Below are positions 17,885 through 26,397 of a stretch of DNA of 64,000 bases, in pieces. Every line of letters starts with the position of its first letter. Within the stretch, counting starts at the first letter, position 1. The notes under the pieces were generated by a model. The model was not told the origin of the DNA and did not search any database. It saw only the letters and a list, made by a program, of their open reading frames with translations. Location of the stretch: contig NZ_BIMK01000001.1 in NCBI RefSeq assembly GCF_004001045.1, positions 271,928 to 335,927 of the forward strand, written 5' to 3'. The DNA is from Paenibacillus chibensis (GTDB lineage Bacteria > Bacillota > Bacilli > Paenibacillales > Paenibacillaceae). A program made the position numbers and the translations under genes.

Positions 17885-18070
17885 CTGCTACTCTTCCTCT
17901 CCATCCACAGTTGTGTTCTCTATCCTTAAGTTTATCCTTTTCCGGGTTAAAAGGAAAGTTTTTTGCCTTGTTCTTTCCGTTCAGGATACCCTCGTCCTGC
18001 TGGTATTTTACGGATAAACCCATTACAATTGTGGTATCCACTGAATTTGATAGAAAGAGGGTTGAACTCT

Positions 18071-18205
18071 ATGGCAACCAAGCGCAAGCCTCCGACACTT
18101 CAGCAAAAGAAGGAAGAAGTGAACAGAAAGGCGATTTTTTGGTCCGGCCTCAGTTTATTGCTTCTCATTCTGCTCATTGTTGTGCTGATTATCCTTAACA
18201 CCTGA
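18071..18205 (+). CDS. Small single-span membrane protein (44 aa)
   Basis: A 44-residue protein: a Lys/Arg/Gln-rich cytoplasmic N-terminus of about 20 residues (MATKRKPPTLQQKK) followed by one hydrophobic helix (about residues 24-43). A GAAAGAGGG ribosome binding site lies about 9 bases before the ATG. The stop codon ends at 18205, immediately next to the stop of the convergent L,D-transpeptidase gene. No function is known. Confidence 0.55.
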   Translation: MATKRKPPTLQQKKEEVNRKAIFWSGLSLLLLILLIVVLIILNT

Positions 18206-19630
18206 TTACAGCCAGTGGTACGTTTTCCGGGGGTTTGTCTGATCCTGTTCCCGCTTCGTATGGAATCTTTCCTTCGGAACGAGCACATCATCAGGCAGCC
18301 CTCCTTTGCTTATCAGCACCGGTGTTCCCATCGGCACCAGATCGAACAATTCCTCGATATCCGCTTTGCTCATCCGGACGCATCCCTGCGACTCGTCCTC
18401 ACCGACGCTGGACGGATCGTTCGTTCCATGGATCGCATAATTCGTTCCGGACAGCTGCATTCCTCTGCTTCCGAAATCCCCGTCCGCACGTCCGTTCGGA
18501 TTCATGACTTTATCGCTGATCACGTATTTCCCTTCCGGCGTACGGTCGCCCCCAAGCCCAACCTTGTAATTCCGCAGGATGACCCGTCCACTGACGACGG
18601 CCAGCCGATGGCTGCTTTTATCGACGACGATTTGCAGCTGCTCCTTAAAAAAAGGCTTGCCGCCCCATGTCTTCGCAAGCGGTCCTTCCGCCTTCGCTCC
18701 GCCTGCGTTCTGATTCCCGCCCTTAGGCTCCTTCCCTGCCGCCTCTGCTATCGCGTCCTGCAAAAGCGGCTGAAACGCCTCCTTCATGCCGTCCGTCGTT
18801 CCCGACATCCAGTTGCCCGGAAACGGGCGCAGCAAATCTTCAAGCCGTTCCGGATAACGCCCGGTATTGTTTTTATAAGCTTGAATCGCGCTGAACAGCA
18901 GTGCCTGTTCTTCCTGCTCTCCCGTCCACGTGAATGCCTCGCCGGCCATCTCATCGCCGTCCGGCAGCTTGCAGTTGCAAATTTTGTGATCATAGGACTG
19001 ATAGGATAACGAGCCTGGGCCGTTATTCTCGATCGTATACCCGACCGGCAACCTCCGGTTCCATAGCAGCCACTGTCCCTGTTTTTTCAGCTCCAGAACC
19101 GCAAGCCTCCCTTGCAGGAGATTGGGATGCGTAAACGGAGCAGGATCCGGCTGCGGACCTCCCGCGCCAAATCCGCCTTCCTGGGCAGCCGTAAATATCG
19201 TTTGATTGTTCACCGCCGCTTGACCGCTGCCCTGGCGCTTCCCGCCCTGCGATTCTTCTGCGGGCGCTGCGCCTTCCGGCTTGCTGCTTACGGGTGCCTC
19301 TTCAGCCACCATGCTCCGGCCCGGTGCATCTACCGAAGGAACCAGGGCAAGCAGCATCAGCATGAGCACGACGAGCGTCCGGCGAGCCCGCAGCACGCGA
19401 CGGTCTTTTGCCTCCGCCTGCTGCAGCAGCTTGGATTCGTATTCTTTCCATATATCCGAGGGCATTTTGCTCGTCTCGAACGCTTCAAACACGCCGCCGG
19501 CCTGATTAAAGCAGTAGTTCGCTTTGCCATGCTGCCCGTTCTTTTCATATTCCTTGCCAAGCAAATACCAGCCCATTTTGTTATCGGGATGCATCTGCAC
19601 ATATTTTTTGAGGTAATGAGAGTTCCCCAC
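18206..19630 (-). CDS. L,D-transpeptidase (YkuD domain) with a TPR-like N-terminal region
   Basis: About 474 residues. Residues 1-75 resemble a TPR-like cytoplasmic module (YLKKYVQMHPDNKMGWYLLGKEYEKNG). A membrane helix follows (LVVLMLMLLALVPSV, about residues 85-100), then a Gly/Ala/Pro/Gln-rich linker and an intermediate domain. The C-terminal YkuD catalytic domain has the HGTNDPSSVG...SQGCVRM signature with its catalytic Cys, expected to cross-link peptidoglycan outside the membrane. The start is set at GTG 19630 because GGAGG lies five bases upstream; the frame is open to 19696, but that part runs into the ferredoxin terminator. Confidence 0.85.
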   Translation of the reverse strand: MGNSHYLKKYVQMHPDNKMGWYLLGKEYEKNGQHGKANYCFNQAGGVFEAFETSKMPSDIWKEYESKLLQQAEAKDRRVLRARRTLVVLMLMLLALVPSVDAPGRSMVAEEAPVSSKPEGAAPAEESQGGKRQGSGQAAVNNQTIFTAAQEGGFGAGGPQPDPAPFTHPNLLQGRLAVLELKKQGQWLLWNRRLPVGYTIENNGPGSLSYQSYDHKICNCKLPDGDEMAGEAFTWTGEQEEQALLFSAIQAYKNNTGRYPERLEDLLRPFPGNWMSGTTDGMKEAFQPLLQDAIAEAAGKEPKGGNQNAGGAKAEGPLAKTWGGKPFFKEQLQIVVDKSSHRLAVVSGRVILRNYKVGLGGDRTPEGKYVISDKVMNPNGRADGDFGSRGMQLSGTNYAIHGTNDPSSVGEDESQGCVRMSKADIEELFDLVPMGTPVLISKGGLPDDVLVPKERFHTKREQDQTNPRKTYHWL

Positions 19631-19686
19631 GGCTTCCTCCATCGTTTCGTCGATCTTTTTACTATATATATCGGCGGAATGAGCAC

Positions 19687-19729
19687 AAAAAAACATCCTC
19701 CATCAGGCCTATCCTGATGCAAGGATGTT
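19687..19729 (-). terminator. Terminator of the ferredoxin gene
   Basis: Arms at 19692-19707 and 19713-19729 pair over about 15 bp with one bulge (AACATCC...CATCAGG against CCTGATG...GGATGTT). A T-run follows on the minus strand (19693 down to 19687). Confidence 0.85.
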
Positions 19730-19743
19730 TTAAGAATCATTTC

Positions 19744-20001
<258 letters not shown>

Positions 20002-20150
20002 CTACCCCCTATTGCAAGTAACGAGTATTTCAACCAGCCTTGAAAAGGCTGCGAGTTTCATCGTATCGCATCCCATAAGGGATACCTATGACAAATATCA
20101 CATGTCAGCATAGATGATATACCCAAATTCGTCCCGTATCTATGACCTTA

Positions 20151-21446
20151 TTAAGGTAAATCCAGTCCCTCTTTATTCACAAAATCCATCTGCAGCGAGG
20201 TTCCCCTCACTTTATGATTCCGGAGCAGGACCGACGGGTCATCCCCCAGCATGCCGGCGGTCACGACCGCATTCTCTCCAAATTTGTTGCGGAGCATATC
20301 CATCGTTTGGGTGAGCGATTCCTTTTTCGGCTGCTTCTCATACTCGAAAAGATCCAGCTGGATAGCCGATTCGCTCTTCGGCGTCAGGCTTTGCAGCGTA
20401 ATGCCAAGCAGCCTCACCGGCTTATCCCAGCTCCAATGCTCCGCGTACAAACGACGCGCCTCATCATAGATATCCCCTGCATTCTCGGTCGGGGTGGCCA
20501 GCGCCCGGCTGCGGGTGATCGTCTTCATGTCAGGCGTACGGATTGTAATCTGCACGCCGCCCGCGACCAGCTCCTGGCGCCGCAGCCTCCGCGCAACCTG
20601 GTCGCTGATATTGAGCAGCACCCGGTTGACATCCTCGCGCGCCTGAATATCGGTCGGGAGCGTCGTGGTATGGCCGATCGATTTGTTCTGCTCCCGCTCC
20701 TCCAGCACCGGCGAGTGGTCGATGCCATTCGCAGCCTGCTTCATCCACACGCCGATCACGCCGAATGCCCGGGTCAGCGTCTCTTCTTCGGTTCTCGCCA
20801 GCTGTCCGATCGTATAGATGCCAAGCTTACGCAGCTTCTCGGCCGTCTTGCCGCCAATGCCGAACAGTTCGCCGCAGGGTTTATCCCACAGAATCCGAGG
20901 CACATCACGGATGCGAAGCACGGAAATGCCCCGCGGTTTTTTCATATCCGAAGCCATCTTCGCCAGCAGCTTGTTGGGTGCAATGCCGACCGAGCAGGGA
21001 AGAGCCAGCTCTTCGTCGATTCTGCGCTGGATTTCTTCTGCGATCTGCTGGGGCGTACCGAACTGCTTTGAACCGGTAATATCCAGGTAGCATTCATCGA
21101 TGGATGTCGCCTGCATGAGCGGTGTGTAGGCATAGGCTATTTTCATGAACGCCTTCGAGTATTTCCGGTATAAATAAAAATCAGGCTGAATAATGATCAG
21201 ATCCGGACAGAGCTTTAGCGCCCGGTTCACGTGCATGCCCGTGGATATCCCCCGCTGCCTTGCGGCATAGGAACAGGTCACAATGATCCCTTTGCGCAGC
21301 TCGATGCTCCCGGCCACCGCCGTGGGCCGCCCGCGATACTTTTCCGGCTCCTCCGCCTCATGCACCGAGCAGTAAAAAGCATTCATGTCCACATGTAAAA
21401 TGACCCTGCCGTTCGATGGGTAATATGCGTCAACGTCGCTTCTCAT
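20151..21446 (-). CDS. dinB: DNA polymerase IV (Y-family, DinB)
   Basis: A 431-residue translesion polymerase. The palm motif ILHVDMNAFYCSV carries the first catalytic Asp (about residue 20). ATSIDECYLD (about 112-121) carries the second acidic pair. Helix-hairpin-helix (LFGIGGKTAEKLRKLGI) and little-finger domains follow. A beta-clamp binding motif QLDLF lies near residue 363. The ATG at 21446 has AAGGA upstream. I see no perfect LexA box in the 178-base divergent region shared with cimA, so SOS control is unproven. Confidence 0.95.
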   Translation of the reverse strand: MRSDVDAYYPSNGRVILHVDMNAFYCSVHEAEEPEKYRGRPTAVAGSIELRKGIIVTCSYAARQRGISTGMHVNRALKLCPDLIIIQPDFYLYRKYSKAFMKIAYAYTPLMQATSIDECYLDITGSKQFGTPQQIAEEIQRRIDEELALPCSVGIAPNKLLAKMASDMKKPRGISVLRIRDVPRILWDKPCGELFGIGGKTAEKLRKLGIYTIGQLARTEEETLTRAFGVIGVWMKQAANGIDHSPVLEEREQNKSIGHTTTLPTDIQAREDVNRVLLNISDQVARRLRRQELVAGGVQITIRTPDMKTITRSRALATPTENAGDIYDEARRLYAEHWSWDKPVRLLGITLQSLTPKSESAIQLDLFEYEKQPKKESLTQTMDMLRNKFGENAVVTAGMLGDDPSVLLRNHKVRGTSLQMDFVNKEGLDLP

Positions 21447-21543
21447 GCGTCCTTCTCACCTTCGCAATTTCGTTAGTTCCAGCATAACGTTCCTTGAAAA
21501 AGAGGTCAAGAAACGTCAAGGCGTGAATTTCCGGAATTCTTTG

Positions 21544-21571
21544 TTACATTCCCGCGTAAAAATGCTATAAT
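21544..21571 (+). promoter_or_regulatory. Sigma-A type promoter of cimA
   Basis: TTACAT at 21544-21549 and a consensus TATAAT at 21566-21571 with a 16-bp spacer, about 50 bases before the cimA start. No leader long enough for a T-box is present. Confidence 0.65.
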
Positions 21572-21624
21572 AATTAACTATAAATAAAAATCGAATTTAC
21601 AAGACTTCCAAAGGAGGACGCTTC

Positions 21625-23250
21625 ATGTCTAAGTCCATATCCATCTTCGATACGACCCTGCGCGACGGTACCCAAGGCGAAGGAGTCAGCTTGTCGGCGG
21701 ACGATAAACTGAAAATTGCCAAAAAGCTTGATGATCTTGGTGTTCAATATATTGAAGGTGGGATTCCGGGAAGCAACAGCAAGGACATTGAATTTTTCAA
21801 ACGGGTGCAGCAGCTCGGGCTCAGCGCCAAAATCACCGCGTTTGGCAGCACGAGACGCAAAGACAGCCAAGCGGATCAGGATGCGAACCTGAAGCGCATT
21901 CTCGAATCAGGCGCGCAGGCTGCGACGCTGGTCGGTAAATCGTGGGACTTCCATGTGCATACAGCGCTGCAGACGACGCTCGAAGAGAACCTGGCGATGA
22001 TCTACGATTCCATTGCTTATTTGAAGCAGCAGGGTCTTGAGGTTATTTTCGACGCGGAGCATTTCTTCGACGGGTACAAGAACAACCCCGACTATGCCGT
22101 TTCCGTCCTGAAAAAAGCCCATGAAGCCGGTGCGGATTGGCTTGTCATGTGCGACACGAACGGCGGCACGCTTCCGCATGAAATCGGCGGCATCGTCACG
22201 ACGCTCCGCACAGGTCTGCCGCAGGCGAACTTTGGCATTCATACCCATAACGACTGCGAGCTTGCGGTCGCGAACACGCTGAGCGCGGTTCAAGCGGGCG
22301 CGCGCCAGGTGCAGGGCACGATAAACGGATACGGGGAACGCTGCGGCAACGCGAATCTTTGCTCCATTATCCCTAACCTGCAGCTCAAGCTCGGGTACGA
22401 ATGTATCGGCGAGGAGCGCCTGAAGCAGCTGACCAATACCGCGCGTTATGTCAGCGAAATTGCGAACGTCAACATGCCCGTGAATCAGCCGTATGTCGGA
22501 AATGCGGCTTTCGCCCATAAAGGCGGCATTCATGTCTCTGCTATTCTTCGGGATTCCAGAACGTACGAGCATATCGTTCCCGAATGGGTCGGCAACAAAC
22601 AGCGGGTGCTGGTCTCTGATTTGGCCGGACAGAGCAACATTGTCTCCAAAGCCCATGAAATGGGTCTTGATTTCGATCAAACGAATGAACATTCGCGCAA
22701 GGTCATCGATAAAATCAAGGATCTGGAGCATCAAGGCTATACGTTTGAAGCCGCGGATGCTTCTCTCGAGCTCCTGCTGCGCGAAGCCGGCGAGGATATG
22801 AAGGAGCTCTTCACCTTCGAATCCTTCAAAATGCTCGTTGAAAAAACAGCCGGTCGCCCGGTTGTCTCCGAAGCCTTCGTCAAATTGAACGTCGCCGGCA
22901 ATAACGTCTACACCGCCGCCGAGGGCAACGGCCCAGTCAACGCGCTGGACAACGCGCTGCGTAAAGCGCTCGTTCAGTATTTCCCGGCTATCAAGGAAAT
23001 GCACCTGTCCGACTATAAGGTTCGCGTGCTGGATGAAAAGGATGCCACGGCCGCCAAAGTCCGCGTGCTGATCGAATCTCGCGACATCAACAATTCCTGG
23101 AACACCGTCGGAGTGTCGGGCAATGTGATCGAAGCGAGCTGGGAAGCGCTCGTGGATAGTATGCGTTACGCCTTGCTCGGGCAAATTCTCCAGCAGGATA
23201 ACGATCGGGGCGAAGAGTCGGATGAGCACCGGGGTCTCGTCAACCATTAA
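21625..23250 (+). CDS. cimA: (R)-citramalate synthase
   Basis: Condenses pyruvate and acetyl-CoA to citramalate, opening a threonine-independent route to 2-oxobutyrate and isoleucine. The 541-residue length and N-terminal FDTTLRDGTQGEGVSLSADDKL motif match the long CimA group rather than LeuA. Other marks are the metal site HTHNDCELAVAN, the GTINGYGERCGNANL loop and a C-terminal regulatory domain from about residue 400. AAAGGAGG lies just before the ATG. It is monocistronic, bounded by a promoter and a strong terminator. Confidence 0.92.
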   Translation: MSKSISIFDTTLRDGTQGEGVSLSADDKLKIAKKLDDLGVQYIEGGIPGSNSKDIEFFKRVQQLGLSAKITAFGSTRRKDSQADQDANLKRILESGAQAATLVGKSWDFHVHTALQTTLEENLAMIYDSIAYLKQQGLEVIFDAEHFFDGYKNNPDYAVSVLKKAHEAGADWLVMCDTNGGTLPHEIGGIVTTLRTGLPQANFGIHTHNDCELAVANTLSAVQAGARQVQGTINGYGERCGNANLCSIIPNLQLKLGYECIGEERLKQLTNTARYVSEIANVNMPVNQPYVGNAAFAHKGGIHVSAILRDSRTYEHIVPEWVGNKQRVLVSDLAGQSNIVSKAHEMGLDFDQTNEHSRKVIDKIKDLEHQGYTFEAADASLELLLREAGEDMKELFTFESFKMLVEKTAGRPVVSEAFVKLNVAGNNVYTAAEGNGPVNALDNALRKALVQYFPAIKEMHLSDYKVRVLDEKDATAAKVRVLIESRDINNSWNTVGVSGNVIEASWEALVDSMRYALLGQILQQDNDRGEESDEHRGLVNH

Positions 23251-23271
23251 TCTGAATGTAAACGGCCAAAA

Positions 23272-23300
23272 AACCCCGAAGTCCTGAGGACTTCGGGGTT
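23272..23300. terminator. Bidirectional terminator between cimA and the ResA-like gene
   Basis: Perfect 13-bp arms AACCCCGAAGTCC (23272-23284) and GGACTTCGGGGTT (23288-23300), a 3-base loop, a T-run on the + side and A-run on the other. Confidence 0.93.
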
Positions 23301-23315
23301 TTTCTAATGAGAACA

Positions 23316-23870
23316 TCAGGATTTAACGAGATGCTTCACTTTCTTCTCCAAATCTTTAGGCGGCAGTATGCCGAGCACAACTTCCTGCACCACGCCCCGC
23401 TTATCGATCAGCACATTGGTCGGGAAGGCGATGCCTTTGTACTGCGTTTCATAGATATCCGCCTTCATGTCGAACATCACTGGGAACTTCACGCTATATT
23501 TATCGATAAAATGTTGGGCATTCTTTTTATTATCGTATTTGGTCACGTTAACCCCGTAGATGTTCAAGCTGTCCTTGTATTTCTCGGCAAGTGCGTTCAG
23601 CTCGGGCGCTTCCTGCTGGCACGGACTGCACCAGGACGCCCAGAAATTCAGCAGAATGGCTTTGTCCTGCTGGCCACCGACATGATACTCTTTGCCGTCC
23701 AGTCCTTGCGCCGTAAATGCCGGGGCAAGCAGCCCCGCCTTGGGTCCGGTTTCGGTCGGCATCGGCTTTTCGTGCTGGAATGCCGACTGAATGCCGGGTC
23801 CCGCATTTTGATACAAAGCGATACCGATTAACACAAGGACGCCAAGAAGAATATATAAATTACGCTTCAT
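23316..23870 (-). CDS. ResA/TlpA-like membrane-anchored thiol-disulfide oxidoreductase
   Basis: A 184-residue protein with an N-terminal membrane anchor (about residues 4-20) and an extracytoplasmic thioredoxin fold. The active site is WCSPC (about residues 80-84) inside NFWASWCSPCQQEAP; the cis-Pro is in AFPTNVLIDKRG. ResA-like proteins reduce disulfides such as those of apocytochrome c. No cytochrome biogenesis genes are adjacent, so the substrate is open. A palindrome at 23959-23980 lies upstream and could be its operator. Confidence 0.88.
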   Translation of the reverse strand: MKRNLYILLGVLVLIGIALYQNAGPGIQSAFQHEKPMPTETGPKAGLLAPAFTAQGLDGKEYHVGGQQDKAILLNFWASWCSPCQQEAPELNALAEKYKDSLNIYGVNVTKYDNKKNAQHFIDKYSVKFPVMFDMKADIYETQYKGIAFPTNVLIDKRGVVQEVVLGILPPKDLEKKVKHLVKS

Positions 23871-23958
23871 GGGTGTGTTCGTTCCTTTTCATAGAGATTC
23901 TATGACCTATTGTACCCTCTTTTCACCGTAACTTACAAATGGTTTGCAAGAAATTTGG

Positions 23959-23980
23959 AATACATGAAAATTCATGTATT
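23959..23980. promoter_or_regulatory. Palindromic operator candidate
   Basis: Two perfect 10-base arms, AATACATGAA (23959-23968) and TTCATGTATT (23971-23980), separated by AA. It lies between the ResA-like gene and the JAMM gene, which are divergent. The size and symmetry suit a dimeric helix-turn-helix repressor; no T-run follows on either side. Confidence 0.5.
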
Positions 23981-24001
23981 ATTGTATACGTTCAAGCAAT
24001 A

Positions 24002-24030
24002 AAAAAATGCCCCTGCTTCTTAGCAGAGGC
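24002..24030 (-). terminator. Hairpin with T-run on the minus strand, upstream of the JAMM gene
   Basis: Arms at 24009-24017 and 24022-24030 (GCCCCTGCT and AGCAGAGGC, one mismatch). On the minus strand they are followed by a run of T. No minus-strand gene lies immediately before it, so it may stop antisense or read-through transcription heading toward the ResA-like gene. Confidence 0.5.
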
Positions 24031-24053
24031 CATACGAGAGGGGAGAACTACGG

Positions 24054-24509
24054 TTGACAGAACCTCAGGATACCCGGCAAGAAATTTGGCTCGGCGCCTT
24101 GTGCGGAAGGCAAATAGCCGAGCACGCGTTTCGCGGGTTGCCATATGAAGCCTGCGGCGTGTTGCGGGGTAAAGCAGCAGCGGGCGGCATGCGGATCGAC
24201 AATTTCGTTCCGATGCGCAACGTAGCGCCTGACCCGCTGCACCATTTTATTCTCCATCCCGAGGAATGGACGAAACAATGCTTGCGGGGAGAAGGCCTGA
24301 TCGGCCTCTTTCATTCCCATCCTCGTTCGCAGCCGACTCCCTCCGATGAGGATTTACGGCAGCTGTCCTTATTCGCCGGGCTGATCCGCATCTATCTGAT
24401 TGGGAGCCCGGGTGAATCAAAGGATGCGATTAGATTAAATGGTTATTATGTCGTTAAGGGTGCTGATGGATTGTATTCACTGGAGCCCGCTCTCATAAAG
24501 CATGGCTGA
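24054..24509 (+). CDS. JAMM/MPN (M67 family) metallopeptidase-like protein
   Basis: A 151-residue JAB1/MPN domain. The catalytic Glu is in YEACGVL (about residue 32). The zinc site HSHP...PTPSDED (about residues 87-100) has the full HxHP-x7-S-x2-D pattern, so an active isopeptidase or deconjugase is likely. Bacterial relatives remove ubiquitin-like sulfur carriers or pupylation-like tags, or work in cysteine synthesis; none of those partner genes is nearby. The start is TTG at 24054, supported by AGGGGAG eight bases upstream. Its 3' end overlaps the convergent exonuclease gene by 17 bases. Confidence 0.85.
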   Translation: MTEPQDTRQEIWLGALCGRQIAEHAFRGLPYEACGVLRGKAAAGGMRIDNFVPMRNVAPDPLHHFILHPEEWTKQCLRGEGLIGLFHSHPRSQPTPSDEDLRQLSLFAGLIRIYLIGSPGESKDAIRLNGYYVVKGADGLYSLEPALIKHG

Positions 24510-25236
24510 GGCAGTCATATAGATCGCCCAGGGTTTCTGCCCGCTTCTGCTGCGAAATATCGCTCAGATATGAGCTCCAAAGCTTTGCGGTCATTTTGGC
24601 GTCCTCCAGCGCATGGTGCCTGCCTTCGATGGGTATGCCCCTTCCCGTTAGCAACGAGTCCAGCGCATAGCTCTGGCGGTGCGGCTCAAGCCATCTGGCG
24701 ATCATCATCGTATCAATGACCCGGTGCCCGAGATTGACCTTCGACGTTTTCCACAAGGCAGCGTTGAGAAAGGCCTTGTCATGCGCACTCGCATGCGCCA
24801 CCAGCACCCGGTCTCCGACGAAATTCATGAAATCATGCAGTCCGTCGATCAGGGGCGGTGCTTCATCGATCATGGGCTGCGTAATCCCGGTCAGCTCCGT
24901 GATGCGTTGTGGCACCGGTCGTTTGGCTTGAACCAGCGTGTAAAACCGTTCTTCTTCCATAATGTTCTCGCCTTCGGCCTTCAGCGCTCCGATCGACAAG
25001 ATTTCATCCCCCTGCTGAACGTGGAATCCGGTCGTCTCCAAATCGAAAATGACCGTTTTCAGCTTGTTCAGCGGGGTATGGAGCATTTCCGGACGGCGCT
25101 GTTCCCTTGTAAGGGAGCGAATAAAGGCCATCTGCTGAGCCGAATTCCCTCCCATGACCGATGCGATGGCCGAAGGAACCCCGCCTTGGCGCAGCATGCT
25201 CCAGAAACCGCTGTTCCCGCGCTCCGGAGTTTTCAT
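24493..25236 (-). CDS. DEDDh exonuclease (DnaQ/PolC-epsilon-like)
   Basis: A 247-residue 3'-5' exonuclease domain protein. ExoI motif FDLETTGF (about residues 64-71), ExoII AHASAHDKAFL (about 148-158) and ExoIII HHALEDA (about 207-213) carry all DEDDh acidic residues and the catalytic His. A 55-residue N-terminal extension precedes the domain. The start ATG overlaps the stop of the DUF294 gene (ATGA), so the two are translationally coupled. Family proteins act in DNA proofreading, repair or RNA trimming; its pairing with a nucleotidyltransferase suggests a shared nucleotide- or nucleic-acid-directed role. Confidence 0.9.
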   Translation of the reverse strand: MKTPERGNSGFWSMLRQGGVPSAIASVMGGNSAQQMAFIRSLTREQRRPEMLHTPLNKLKTVIFDLETTGFHVQQGDEILSIGALKAEGENIMEEERFYTLVQAKRPVPQRITELTGITQPMIDEAPPLIDGLHDFMNFVGDRVLVAHASAHDKAFLNAALWKTSKVNLGHRVIDTMMIARWLEPHRQSYALDSLLTGRGIPIEGRHHALEDAKMTAKLWSSYLSDISQQKRAETLGDLYDCLSHAL

Positions 25237-26312
25237 AATTTTCTCCTCTCCGCGAAGCGAAGCCTTCTTTGCAGAGCACGATGAATGCGTCTGACCGTGG
25301 TCAAGCTGTCACGAAGCTGATACAACAGCGTTTTATTCTTCAGCTCCGATTGCGGCAAATATCCGCTGCTGGAATAGATGCCGTTCTTCACCGTATGAGA
25401 GACCGCCGCCCGAAGCGATAAAGCTGTCAGAAAGGCACGCTGGCAGTTTTCAAACAGCATGTTCCCGCCATCCAGCAGCGTCAGCCTTTCCAGACGTTTC
25501 AAAGTCGATGTTTCCCCGATCCCCTCCTGCAAAGCCATGTATCGGATGCTGTTCACCAGCGGGATGTAAACCCCATATTTGACGTCAAAATCCCCTGCAT
25601 GCTCACCAAACCGTTCGGTTACAACCTGACCAAGCACGTTCAGCGTCGCTTTGTGTCTGACGGTATTCCTTAAGATCGCCGTAGCCATCTCGGGAGATTC
25701 ATTCATGCTGTGCTCGAAGCATCGCTTCCATGCCAAGGCAAGCGACGGTTCTCCAGCAATAAACCGCATATCCGAGGCGATCATGAGGCTGCGAACGGGC
25801 TCCCAGCTGAAATCCTGATGCCAGCTTGCCAACTGAAGCTTCCACTCTTCAAGCGTTTTTCGCCACTGCGGCTCGGAGCACATCACCTTCCCCTTGCATT
25901 TTTCATAACCCACATACTCAAGCAAATGAGAGAGATGACGGCCAAACGCATGAAAGTACATTTCTTTGTCCTCGTGCTCTTCATTACTGAGAATCAGCCC
26001 GTTATCCTGATCGCTCCATAGCGTAGATTCACGCCGCCCCGAGCTGCCAAATACGACAAACGCATAGGGAACCGGGGGCGGGCCGTAGCCCGCCGCTTCC
26101 AGTTCAAGCTCGCATAGGATGGCCGCCCTGGACGCGATCTCATCATGCATGTCGTTCACCATCGCCGTCCAGGAGGCAATCGGCAGCACGGTATGAAGCT
26201 GCTCCAGCTGCGTTTGGCATTCCTGCCTGCGTTCCTTTAAATGCTCCCGTGAAGCCGCGTACCTGATGCTTTCCAGAACCGGCCCGGGCTCGGCGTATTT
26301 CATTCGTTCCAT
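25233..26312 (-). CDS. DUF294-type (GlnD-like) nucleotidyltransferase
   Basis: A 359-residue protein with a nucleotidyltransferase core resembling the N-terminal domain of GlnD (PII uridylyltransferase). The site is GSSGRREST followed by SDQDNGLI at about residues 89-108, including the metal-binding Asp pair. The C-terminal half is helical as in DUF294_C proteins. No CBS, HD or ACT domain is attached. The start is set at ATG 26312 because AAGGAGG lies seven bases upstream. It follows amtB by 85 bases with no visible terminator and overlaps the exonuclease gene by four bases. Targets are unknown. Confidence 0.85.
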   Translation of the reverse strand: MERMKYAEPGPVLESIRYAASREHLKERRQECQTQLEQLHTVLPIASWTAMVNDMHDEIASRAAILCELELEAAGYGPPPVPYAFVVFGSSGRRESTLWSDQDNGLILSNEEHEDKEMYFHAFGRHLSHLLEYVGYEKCKGKVMCSEPQWRKTLEEWKLQLASWHQDFSWEPVRSLMIASDMRFIAGEPSLALAWKRCFEHSMNESPEMATAILRNTVRHKATLNVLGQVVTERFGEHAGDFDVKYGVYIPLVNSIRYMALQEGIGETSTLKRLERLTLLDGGNMLFENCQRAFLTALSLRAAVSHTVKNGIYSSSGYLPQSELKNKTLLYQLRDSLTTVRRIHRALQRRLRFAERRKL

Positions 26313-26397
26313 CGCTGCACCTCCTTGCCACACCGTTGCCTCAGCGTAAGCAAACCGGAGTCTTAACAACCCGAGCATTCTTGTGACGTGCTCATCC

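Noticed and set aside
21447..21624. LexA (SOS) box for dinB
   Set aside because: No GAAC-N4-GTTC-type dyad is present; the GAAC words found have no partner half-site.
21907..23316. 469-codon open frame on the minus strand opposite cimA
   Set aside because: It is wholly antisense to a clear citramalate synthase gene, has a composition expected from codon bias, no ribosome binding site and no recognisable domain.
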